Shown here: positions 8,690-17,789 of the stretch, in pieces
How positions within the stretch are numbered: position 1 is the stretch's first letter
Layout: every line of letters begins with the position of its first letter
From: Pseudomonas sp. ADAK18
Lineage (GTDB): Bacteria; Pseudomonadota; Gammaproteobacteria; Pseudomonadales; Pseudomonadaceae
Assembly: GCF_012935695.1 (NCBI RefSeq)
Contig: NZ_CP052859.1
Coordinates: 1,281,001 to 1,345,000 of the forward strand
Direction: 5' to 3'
DNA length: 64,000 bases
The notes under the pieces: generated by a model
Database searches by the model: none
What the model was told of the DNA's origin: nothing
The model's input: the letters and a program-made list of their open reading frames with translations, nothing else
Program-made: the position numbers and the translations under genes

Positions 8690-9133
8690 AGCGGATGGAG
8701 CCAATGAATGTTCGCTGCGGGTAGACCGGTCACGGCGACTGACTGGACTCTGTCTGGAAAGCGTGACCGGGCCATGATCCGGGTTCAACCCAGGGTTTAC
8801 AGGGCGTTGAGGCTGACGCGGGCTTGAGGTGCTTTTCACGTTGTCAGGCATCATGAAGCCGGGTCACTTCGAGCACGGCATGGTATCACCACAATGACCG
8901 TTGGTCGCCTGGCGTTGTTCTCGGTGAGGGGTGTCAATCAAGGCATATCCTGAGCATTAGTCCCACTGTTCCAAGAATGGGAAGTTGTATTATTAGAATT
9001 GTTTTGTATTGTTATTACCATTGCTGGCCTATTGATCTCGCCAACAAACCGGCATGCGGATTAGTTGCCCTTGTCGTTCTCAGACAAGGTATTGATTGAA
9101 TACGACACCCTCTCGGATTAAACGCGTAGAAGA
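8690..9133. other. Intergenic region upstream of the two-component operon
   Basis: This stretch lies between the Hpt-like gene and the kinase. It is AT-richer around 8970-9030 and probably holds the promoter of the kinase-regulator operon. A 7-bp inverted repeat (CCTTGTC / GACAAGG, 9069-9089) sits downstream of the Hpt-like gene but lacks a T tract. Part of it (8690-8854) is open in the kinase frame and could encode an N-terminal extension. Confidence 0.45.
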
Positions 9134-9583
9134 TCAGGACGCGTGTGGCAATCGTTGTTGCGCCTTATAACTCGCGCCTTTTTGCGGAATCTGTTGGCTT
9201 GCCGTCGCGATCAAGGTTGCTTGCTCGCTGTCATCGAGACCGAGTTGACCGGTTTTTGCGTCGATCAATTCCAGTTGCCAGGCCAGTAACGTCAGGCACT
9301 CCTGCAATGCGGACAGTGCCTGATCATGTAGTTGCAAAGGACAGGCAGCATTGTTGATCAGGTCCTGGATGTGCCTTGAAAACTCGCCAATGGGCTGCAA
9401 GGCCATGGCATCTGCCTTCTGGCTGAGCTTGGCCAGGCTGCTTTTCATGCAGTCGATGGCATCGTTGTCGTTACGAATCAAATGCAGGTGGCTCAAGCAT
9501 TCTTCAGACTTGGCCAGCAGCATTTCAGCCTCGAGGAGAAACTCGGGAAGTGCAAGTTGCCACTCTTTACCGTCGTTCATCAT
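9134..9583 (-). CDS. Hpt-like all-helical protein lacking the histidine motif
   Basis: This 149-residue, soluble, helical protein starts at ATG-ATG behind a GGAG site. Its middle (LAKLSQKADAMALQPIGEFSRHIQDL) follows the spacing and hydrophobic pattern of a histidine-phosphotransfer helix and its return helix. The usual H-x-L/I-K-G phosphorylation motif is absent; MKSSLAKL occupies that place. Neighbours are a sensor kinase/regulator pair on one side and cheV on the other. I do not recognise a named family. A phosphorelay-related scaffold or pseudo-Hpt role is inference. Confidence 0.65.
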   Translation of the reverse strand: MMNDGKEWQLALPEFLLEAEMLLAKSEECLSHLHLIRNDNDAIDCMKSSLAKLSQKADAMALQPIGEFSRHIQDLINNAACPLQLHDQALSALQECLTLLAWQLELIDAKTGQLGLDDSEQATLIATASQQIPQKGASYKAQQRLPHAS

Positions 9584-10049
9584 GCAAGTCTCCACAACAT
9601 GCGGTCGGGTGATGAGATAGCGCACTGGGTGAATAGCTTAAAACTACCGCTGAAATGTGACTGGAATCTGTAGTTCGTTTCTTGTTTTTCGGTAGGACGT
9701 TTATTTTTAAGAGGGCGGCAGCGGTCCGTGTCCCCACTTTCCGGGGGCATATGCACCACGTCGACTGCCAAGGCATAAGTGCCTGGGAGGCTCGTGGCCC
9801 GTGGGCTTGCAGTAGCAAACAAAAGCCTGACTCCATTCATGCAATGAGAATGGCGTCACATTAATGGCTATTAGATATCGCGAATATCAGGTTGGACCTG
9901 ATTGCGGCTAGGGGAATCCCTTACGCAGGGGAACCTCGCGGCGATTTCAAGGTCGCGCGGCGGGGTTTGAATGCAAAGTCAGCAGACCAACTCAGTAAAG
10001 CATGATGTCAGTGTGACATCAATGGGATTGCGTGGCATTTTACCAAGGG
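9584..10049. other. Intergenic region upstream of cheV
   Basis: About 465 bp without a convincing gene; small open frames here have no family features. Seen in it: a palindrome ATCAGGT-TGG-ACCTGAT at 9886-9902, an AT-rich stretch at 9690-9712, and GC-rich segments at 9903-9965. It ends at the FliA promoter. Confidence 0.5.
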
Positions 10050-10076
10050 TCAAGGTCCGGCATTTGCCGCCGATAC
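10050..10076 (+). promoter_or_regulatory. FliA (sigma-28) promoter of cheV
   Basis: TCAAG (10050-10054), 14 bp, then GCCGATAC (10069-10076) matches the flagellar sigma-28 consensus TCAAG-N14-GCCGATAA with one mismatch in the last base. It lies 50 bp upstream of the cheV start codon, pointing toward it. This places cheV in the late flagellar/chemotaxis regulon. Confidence 0.8.
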
Positions 10077-10126
10077 CCTGCTTCAAGTCACCCGCAAAAT
10101 TCATCAGCGCACCCCAGGAGTCTTTA

Positions 10127-11062
10127 ATGGCCGGCATTCTCGACACGGTAGATCAACGCACACAATTGGTGGGTGAGAATCGCCTGGAGATCCTCATGTT
10201 TCGCCTGGCCGGGCGGCAATTGTTCGCGATCAATGTGTTCAAGGTGCAGGAAGTGCTGCAGATGCCCAAGCTGACCCTGATGCCCCAACGTCATCCGTTT
10301 GTCTGCGGGGTGGTCAACCTGCGTGGCCAGACCTTGCCGGTGATTGACCTGTCCCAGGCCATCGGCATGCGTGCGCTGGTGCCAGGCCCTAACAGCACCA
10401 TCATCGTCACCGAATACAACCGCTCGGTGCAGGCGTTCTTGGTGGGTGGCGTGGACCGTATCGTCAACATGAACTGGGAAGCGATCCTGCCGCCGCCGGC
10501 CAGCGCCGGGCGCCAGCACTACCTCACGGCCATCAGCAAGGTCGATGAGCAACTCGTGGAAATCATCGACGTAGAAAAAGTGCTGGCCGAGATCGTGCCC
10601 TACAACGCCAAGGTTTCCCGGGAAAAACTCGATGACCCTGTGTTGGAGCGCGCTCGTGGTCGTGAGGTGCTGCTGGTGGATGACTCCAACGTGGCGCTGT
10701 CGCAGTTACGCGATACCTTGTCGCAACTGGGGGTGAAGATGCATATCGCCAGCGACGGCCTCAAGGCGCTGAACATGCTCAAGGCCTGGGCCGACAGCGG
10801 TCAGGTGATGACCGACAAACTGCTGATGATCTTCACCGACGCCGAAATGCCCGAGATGGACGGCTACCGCCTGACCACCGAGATTCGCAACGACCCGCGC
10901 CTGCGTGGTCTGTACGTGGTGCTGCACACGTCGCTGTCGGGCAGTTTCAACGATTCGATGGTGAAGAAGGTCGGTTGCGACAACTTCCTCTCCAAGTTCC
11001 AGCCGGACAAATTGGTCGACGTGGTGCGCCAGCGTCTAATGCTGGATGAAGTGCCGGCCTGA
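10127..11062 (+). CDS. cheV: Chemotaxis coupling/response protein CheV
   Basis: This 311-residue protein has a CheW-like coupling domain (about residues 20-165, with GVVNLRGQTLPVIDL) fused to a receiver domain (about 178-305, acidic residues D185-D186, phospho-acceptor D238 in FTDAEMPEMDGYR). It couples chemoreceptors to CheA and is thought to tune adaptation when phosphorylated. The start at 10127 has a strong AGGAG site six bases upstream. Upstream in-frame sequence from 9971 is rejected because the FliA promoter lies inside it. The gene stands alone, away from the main che cluster. Confidence 0.93.
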   Translation: MAGILDTVDQRTQLVGENRLEILMFRLAGRQLFAINVFKVQEVLQMPKLTLMPQRHPFVCGVVNLRGQTLPVIDLSQAIGMRALVPGPNSTIIVTEYNRSVQAFLVGGVDRIVNMNWEAILPPPASAGRQHYLTAISKVDEQLVEIIDVEKVLAEIVPYNAKVSREKLDDPVLERARGREVLLVDDSNVALSQLRDTLSQLGVKMHIASDGLKALNMLKAWADSGQVMTDKLLMIFTDAEMPEMDGYRLTTEIRNDPRLRGLYVVLHTSLSGSFNDSMVKKVGCDNFLSKFQPDKLVDVVRQRLMLDEVPA

Positions 11063-11123
11063 CTTTGATTCCTGGGCGGCCCTCGTATAGGGTGACGTTT
11101 TTGCCCATCAGGAAAGCAGGCTC

Positions 11124-11930
11124 ATGCTGCGTCTCAGCGCGTTGTATCGATACCCATTGAAGTCCGGCAGGGGCGAAGCCTTGCAGCAGATCGACCTGGA
11201 TAAACTCGGGCTGGACGGGGATCGACGCTGGATGCTGGTGGACGAGCCCAGCGGGCGCTTCCTGACCCAGCGGGCGTTTGCGCAGATGAGCCAGTTATCG
11301 GCGACCTGGAACCACACCGGTGGCCTGACTCTGAGCGCGGCCGGCCACCCGACCCTGGACGTGCCGCTGCCCGGCAGCGATGCCGAGCTGCGCGGTGTGA
11401 CCATCTGGCGCGACACCCTGCGGGTTCCGGACGCTGGTGACGAGGCCGCCGCCTGGGTCAGCGAATTCATCGGTAAACCCACGCGCCTGGTGCAGGTCCC
11501 TGTAGCGCGTGCGCGTACCACGGCGTCCGGCTACGGCAAGGATGACGACAAGGTGGCCTTTGCCGATGGGTTCCCGCTGTTGCTGATCGGCCAGGCGTCC
11601 CTGGATGACTTGTCCCAACGCATCGGCCGGCCAATGGAGATGCTGCGCTTTCGGCCCAATCTGGTGATTGAAGGCAGCGAAGCCTTTGCCGAGGACGGAT
11701 GGAAAAGCGTGCGGATCGGCGATGTGGAATTTCGCGTGGTCAAGTCCTGTTCGCGCTGCATCCTCACCACTATCGACCCGCAAACCGGCGAGCGTAGCGC
11801 CGACCGTCAGCCGCTGACGGCTCTTGAGGCTTATCGCAAGGAGCCGGATGGCGTGATGTTCGGCCAGAACCTGGTCAACGATGGCGTGGGCCGCCTGGAA
11901 GTCGGTATGCCGATGACAATTCTGGAATAA
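11124..11930 (+). CDS. MOSC-domain protein, YcbX-like
   Basis: This 268-residue protein has an N-terminal MOSC beta-barrel domain (LSALYRYPLKSGRG, GLDGDRRWMLVDEPSGRFLTQR) followed by the MOSC domain proper. The candidate molybdenum-cofactor-ligating cysteine lies in VKSCSRCILTTIDPQTG. Family members such as YcbX and the mARC proteins reduce N-hydroxylated compounds using Moco. No C-terminal ferredoxin domain is present, so it needs a separate electron donor. A good terminator follows the stop. Confidence 0.88.
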   Translation: MLRLSALYRYPLKSGRGEALQQIDLDKLGLDGDRRWMLVDEPSGRFLTQRAFAQMSQLSATWNHTGGLTLSAAGHPTLDVPLPGSDAELRGVTIWRDTLRVPDAGDEAAAWVSEFIGKPTRLVQVPVARARTTASGYGKDDDKVAFADGFPLLLIGQASLDDLSQRIGRPMEMLRFRPNLVIEGSEAFAEDGWKSVRIGDVEFRVVKSCSRCILTTIDPQTGERSADRQPLTALEAYRKEPDGVMFGQNLVNDGVGRLEVGMPMTILE

Positions 11931-11942
11931 CGGCTCGGAACG

Positions 11943-11978
11943 AAAAATGCCCGTCTTGTGAGAGACGGGCTTTTTTTT
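11943..11978. terminator. Rho-independent terminator
   Basis: An 8-bp stem GCCCGTCT / AGACGGGC with a 6-nt loop is followed by eight T residues, a strong terminator for the MOSC gene. The AAAAA before the stem lets it act on the convergent ppnP transcript as well. Confidence 0.92.
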
Positions 11979-11992
11979 CGACGTTAAAAAGC

Positions 11993-12277
11993 TTAGCCAC
12001 GGTATTCACACAGGTAAGCGGTGTCCACGGCGACCTTCAGCTGGAACTTACTGTTGGCCGGCACATTGAACTGGCTGCCGGCTGCGAAGGTTTCCCAGTT
12101 GCTGTTGTCCGGCAGCTTGACGGTCAGCGCGCCGGAAACCACGTGCATGATTTCTCGTTGGGCAGTGCCGAATTCGTATTCACCCGGGGCCATGACGCCG
12201 ATGGTCGCCGGACCTTCTGCGGTGCCGAAAGCGATCGACTTGACGGTGCCGTCGAAGTACTCGTTGACTTTAAACAT
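11993..12277 (-). CDS. ppnP: Pyrimidine/purine nucleoside phosphorylase PpnP
   Basis: This 94-residue cupin-fold protein of the PpnP (YaiE, DUF1255) family catalyses phosphorolysis of several nucleosides in the E. coli homologue. It begins [14 protein letters not shown] and contains the family block [18 protein letters not shown], with the C-terminal AYLCEYRG ending. Its length is standard. The ATG at 12277 was chosen over an upstream ATG at 12301 because the family starts there. It is a single-gene unit. Confidence 0.92.
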   Translation of the reverse strand: MFKVNEYFDGTVKSIAFGTAEGPATIGVMAPGEYEFGTAQREIMHVVSGALTVKLPDNSNWETFAAGSQFNVPANSKFQLKVAVDTAYLCEYRG

Positions 12278-12323
12278 GGGCGAATCCTCGAAAAGGGTCA
12301 AGAAAGGTCGGCCAGTATGCCTT

Positions 12324-12866
12324 CTACACGGGCAAAATCAACGGCAGCAGGCGTGCTGTATTGCGCGCATCTTCCAGTGCCCGGTGTTGTTGGCCGTTGA
12401 ACTGCATCCCGGCCAATTGCAGCGCACCATTGAGCCCTAATGGCTTGTCCAGGCGCCGGGCCTTGGCGAAGCGCTGCTTGAGGTTCACATGGGGGGTCTG
12501 GCCGAGGAGGCTGGTCAAACCGTGGCGCTGCCATTCCAACTCCAGTTGCTGGCGATCATAGTCACCCCAACTGGCCCAGCCCTCCAGGCGTGCCTGATGT
12601 TGGCCCAGCCAACGTTCAAACAGCGGCCAGACCTCGTTCAGTGGCAATGCACTGTCGATACTGGGCTGGTTGATATGGGTCAGTTGGCGGCAGAAGGGCG
12701 TCAATAACGGCCGGCGCAACGGCCGCACGAAACGCTGGAAGTGATCCAGTTCGCGACCTTGGCGGTTGACCAGGCTCACGCCGATTTCGATGATTTCCAT
12801 CTCCGTCACGGGCCAGCCGCCTTCATCCGTTGTGGCTTCAAGATCAATAATCAGCCAATGAGGCAT
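12324..12866 (-). CDS. DEDDh 3'-5' exonuclease (ERI1/KapD-like)
   Basis: This 180-residue exonuclease domain protein shows the DEDDh motifs: D8 and E10 in [13 protein letters not shown], an Asp in GDYDRQQLE, and the C-terminal [13 protein letters not shown] with catalytic His and Asp. It lacks polymerase III epsilon features and resembles the stand-alone ERI1-like exonucleases that trim RNA 3' ends. The RNA or DNA preference is not deducible. It lies just downstream of atuF on the same strand but has its own start context, so it is probably not part of the terpene pathway. Confidence 0.88.
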   Translation of the reverse strand: MPHWLIIDLEATTDEGGWPVTEMEIIEIGVSLVNRQGRELDHFQRFVRPLRRPLLTPFCRQLTHINQPSIDSALPLNEVWPLFERWLGQHQARLEGWASWGDYDRQQLELEWQRHGLTSLLGQTPHVNLKQRFAKARRLDKPLGLNGALQLAGMQFNGQQHRALEDARNTARLLPLILPV

Positions 12867-12937
12867 CGCAGGTTCCCGTACTCTTCCCGTCCTGATGGGG
12901 ATAGAGCGTAGCCAAGCCTGGTAGTTCCGCCTAGCGC

Positions 12938-14878
<1,941 letters not shown>

Positions 14879-14903
14879 GAGTGGGTCCTTGGGCTTTCGG
14901 TCG

Positions 14904-15713
14904 AGTACATATCCATTCCTGCGGTAACGGCGGCTTATGGTTTCGCTCTTACAGCGAGTCACTTTTGGCAAACGCCCCAAAAGTAACCAAAACGCTCTTG
15001 CCCCACCATTCGGCGCCTCGCTGTGGCTCGGCGTGCCCTCACTCCGGCATTACTCCGTGGGCCGCCGCGACGGGCCATCCATGGCCCAACGCGGCTATCC
15101 CGGCATCCATGCCGGGATGCCCACTGCGCAATGCCTGCGTTCGGCCATCATGGTTAACGGGGCCGGATAGATCAAAATCAAAAGCAGATCAAAAGCACGG
15201 CGGCCTGAAAGCCGACCTGAGTGGTAGAAGCAAAGGCAAGGGCCAGAGCGAAAACAGATCTGCTTTTCTGTGGGAGCTGGCTTGCCTGCGATGGCATCAC
15301 CTCGGTGTTCCTGAAAGACCGAGTTGCCTGCATCGCAGGCAAGCCAGCTCCTACAGTAGACCGTGCCCGCTTTTGATTTTGCCTTTGCTTCACACCACTC
15401 AAGCCGGCCGGTAGGCCGCTGTGTTCTTGATCTGCTTTTGACTTTGATCTTAGGCGCCCCGTTAAACCACGCTGGCTGAATGTAGGCATTGGTCCGTGGG
15501 TAAACCGGCAGGACGCCGGTTTAGCCGCACTGGGCCAGGGATGGCCCATTGCGGCGGCCCACGGACCAATGCCGGAGTGAGGGCACACCGAGCCTAGGCG
15601 AGGTGCCGAGTGGTGGGGCAAGAGCGTTTTGCTTACTTTTGCGCTGTTCAAAAGTGAGCCGCTGTAAGAGCGGAACCATAAGCCGTCATCACCGAAGCAA
15701 CGGATATGTACAC
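14904..15713. repeat. Palindromic repeat island, copy A
   Basis: This 0.8-kb non-coding island fills the gap between atuE and atuF. Its two halves are inverted copies: GTACATATCC at the left end and GGATATGTAC at the right, and each arm repeats the block CTCTTGCCCCACCA and a block built on CCACGGACCAATGCC or its variant. A hairpin based on AACCGGC/GCCGGTT lies in the right arm, and a REP-type hairpin (15268-15356) marks the centre. The same structure occurs at 48001-48813 in opposite orientation. No transposase or credible gene is inside; open frames are by-products of the repeat. Confidence 0.85.
15268..15356. repeat. REP-type palindrome at the centre of island A
   Basis: Inverted halves CTGTGGGAGCTGGCTTGCCT and its complement (AGGCAAGCCAGCTCCTACAG) flank a variable centre of about 49 bp. 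The same family occurs at 48363-48451 and 57901-57972. Confidence 0.8.
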
Positions 15714-15728
15714 CATCAAAACCCCCCA

Positions 15729-16496
15729 TCACCCAACCCACCGAGGCTTACGCTTCTGCACAAAAGCCTGGGTCCCCTCAACCCCTTCCTCCCCCATCAC
15801 CGCCTCGGCAAACCACTGCGCCGCCTGGTCCAACAATGGCCCCAAGGGCTGCTCAACACTCCCCAGCAGCAACGCCTTGGTCCGCGCATTCGCCCCAGGC
15901 GCACACCGCAGAACCTGCCCCAACACCTCATCCAACCGTTGCGCCAACGCCTGGGAATCACCCTCAACAAAGTGCACCAACCCCAAGCGCCCAGCCTCCA
16001 CCCCATCAACCCGAGCCGCCGTCAGCGCCAGCCGCCGGGCCTGGGTCAACCCGATGCGCTTGACCACAAACGGTGCAATCTGCGCCGGCAACAAACCGAG
16101 GCTGGTCTCCGGCAACCCGAACTGCGCCTTGTGATCGGCAATTGCAATATCACTGACACAGGCCAAGCCAAACCCACCCCCCAGCACCGCGCCTTGCAGC
16201 ACCACGATCACCACCTGTGGCAGGCCTTCAACCTCTTGCAACAACGTGCCGAATACTCGATTGAGCGCCTGCATCTGCTCCTTGCCACGCGCATTAGCCA
16301 TGTCTTTCACATCGGCCCCGGCGCAGAAATGCCCACCCGCACCGCTGATCACCACGGCGCGTACCTGGCTGTCGAGTTGCGCCAGTACCTCGCGCAATTC
16401 GCCGACCATCTGCACGTTCATGGCATTGCGGTTTTCCGGCCGATTGAGGGTGACATGCAGCACCCCGTTATGGCGCTCCAGCAGCAAGGTACTCAT
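15729..16496 (-). CDS. atuE: Isohexenylglutaconyl-CoA hydratase AtuE
   Basis: This 255-residue crotonase-fold protein has the oxyanion-hole segments ISGAGGHFCAGADVKDM and VLQGAVLGGGFGLACVSDIAIA and the PETSLGLLP block with the catalytic-region Glu. In the atu pathway it hydrates the isohexenylglutaconyl-CoA formed by the AtuC/AtuF carboxylase. The ATG at 16496 overlaps the stop of atuD (ATGA), giving tight coupling. Sequence alone cannot separate it from other enoyl-CoA hydratases; the assignment is from operon position. Confidence 0.88.
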   Translation of the reverse strand: MSTLLLERHNGVLHVTLNRPENRNAMNVQMVGELREVLAQLDSQVRAVVISGAGGHFCAGADVKDMANARGKEQMQALNRVFGTLLQEVEGLPQVVIVVLQGAVLGGGFGLACVSDIAIADHKAQFGLPETSLGLLPAQIAPFVVKRIGLTQARRLALTAARVDGVEAGRLGLVHFVEGDSQALAQRLDEVLGQVLRCAPGANARTKALLLGSVEQPLGPLLDQAAQWFAEAVMGEEGVEGTQAFVQKRKPRWVG

Positions 16497-17650
16497 GGCT
16501 TTTTCCCCGGCAGGGTACCCATCAGTTTGCAGATGATCCCCAGCATGATTTCGTCGGCTCCACCGCCAATCGACACCAGCCGTACATCGCGGTAAGCCCG
16601 GGCCACCGGGTTGTCCCACATGAAACCCATGCCGCCCCAGTACTGCAGGCAACTGTCGCTGACTTCCCGGCCCAGCCGCCCGGCCTTGAGCTTGGCCATG
16701 GAGGCCAGTCGGGTCACGTCCTGGCCCTTGATGTATTGCTCGGTGGCCTGATAGACCAGCGCCCGCAGGCATTCGATTTCGGTGGACAGTTCGGCCAGGC
16801 GGAAGTGGATCACCTGATTGTCGATCAGTGCCTTGCCGAAGGTCTTGCGCTCCTTGCAGTACTCGATGGTGCTGTCGACGCAGTACTCCAGGCCCTTGAT
16901 CATGTTGGCGGCGCCGAACAGCCGTTCCTCCTGGAACTGCAGCATCTGCATCATGAACCCCGCGCCCTCGTGGCCGATGCGATTGCGCTGAGGCACGCGC
17001 ACGTCGTCGAAAAACACCTGGGCAGTTTCTGAACTGAGCATGCCGAGCTTTTCCAGTGGTGGGCTGACGCTGACTCCCGGCGTGTTCATCGGCACCATAA
17101 TCAGTGACTTGTTGATGTGCGGCTTATCGTCCGAGGTGTTGGCCAACAGGCAGATAAAGTCGGCGCTGGGGGAGTTGGTGATCCACATCTTGCTGCCGTT
17201 GATCACGTAGTCGTCGCCGTCCTTGCGCGCATGGGTTTTCAGCCCGGCCACGTCGGAGCCGGCACCGGTTTCCGAGACGCCGATGCAACCGACTTGCTCA
17301 CCACTGATGGCCGGGCGCAGGAACTCGTCGCGCAGTTCATCGGAGCCGAAACGGGCCAGGGCCGGGGTGCACATGTCGGTCTGCACGCCGATGGACATCG
17401 GGATACCGCCGCAGCGAATGGTGCCGAACTCTTCGGCAGCGACAATCGAGTAGCTGTAGTCCAGGCCCATGCCACCGAACTTTTCCGGTTTGGAAATGCC
17501 CAGCAAGCCGAGGTCGCCGGCCTTGCGGAAGATGTCGTGGATCGGGAAGCGTCCGGCCTTTTCCCATTCGTCCACATGCGGGTTGATCTCGCGCTCGACA
17601 AAGCCACGGACGCTGCGACGCAGTTCTTCGTGTTCCTGGGTGAAGATCAT
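16493..17650 (-). CDS. atuD: Citronellyl-CoA dehydrogenase AtuD
   Basis: This 385-residue acyl-CoA dehydrogenase shows the FAD-binding and substrate blocks CIGVSETGAGSDVAGLKTHA and MWITNSPSADF, the ERKTFGKALIDNQ segment and the C-terminal QYWGGMGFMWDNPVARAYRDVRL. AtuD of P. aeruginosa oxidises citronellyl-CoA to geranyl-CoA. Its stop overlaps atuE; a 139-bp gap with a REP palindrome lies between it and atuC upstream. It has a good GGAG site before the ATG. Confidence 0.9.
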   Translation of the reverse strand: MIFTQEHEELRRSVRGFVEREINPHVDEWEKAGRFPIHDIFRKAGDLGLLGISKPEKFGGMGLDYSYSIVAAEEFGTIRCGGIPMSIGVQTDMCTPALARFGSDELRDEFLRPAISGEQVGCIGVSETGAGSDVAGLKTHARKDGDDYVINGSKMWITNSPSADFICLLANTSDDKPHINKSLIMVPMNTPGVSVSPPLEKLGMLSSETAQVFFDDVRVPQRNRIGHEGAGFMMQMLQFQEERLFGAANMIKGLEYCVDSTIEYCKERKTFGKALIDNQVIHFRLAELSTEIECLRALVYQATEQYIKGQDVTRLASMAKLKAGRLGREVSDSCLQYWGGMGFMWDNPVARAYRDVRLVSIGGGADEIMLGIICKLMGTLPGKKP

Positions 17651-17694
17651 TTTTTATCGTTCTCCTGATTCAAGTCACAACGTCCCGGATCGAC

Positions 17695-17786
17695 TGTAGC
17701 CGCTGCCGAAGCATGAGGCTGCGAAGCGCCCCCAAAAGCGGTCCTGCGGACACGCATCGCAGCCTCGTGCCTCGGCAGCGGCTGCA
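17695..17786. repeat. REP palindrome inside the atu operon
   Basis: GTAGCCGCTGCCGAAGCATG at the left and CTCGTGCCTCGGCAGCGGCT at the right form an imperfect inverted repeat of about 90 bp. It belongs to the same family as 24842-24971, 39609-39705 and 55851-55880. It lies between atuC and atuD within the operon and may act as an RNA-stabilising hairpin. Confidence 0.8.
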
Positions 17787-17789
17787 GGA

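Noticed and set aside
8690..8854. N-terminal extension of the sensor kinase
   Set aside because: The added 55 residues are low-complexity Ser/Pro/Arg with no membrane or sensory features; kept only as an alternative start.
9682..9864. 60-codon open frame upstream of cheV
   Set aside because: No ribosome-binding site, no recognisable motif and atypical composition.
9971..10126. N-terminal extension of CheV by 52 residues
   Set aside because: The FliA promoter lies inside it and a strong AGGAG site precedes the ATG at 10127.
14904..15713. Island A as an insertion sequence or small transposon
   Set aside because: Despite inverted ends, no transposase or other gene is present and no target-site duplication was evident; it is described as a repeat instead.
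15549..16595. Open frame spanning the end of repeat island A and antisense to atuE
   Set aside because: It begins inside a repeat and continues opposite a well-supported gene; the translation is Pro/Arg/His-rich without motifs.
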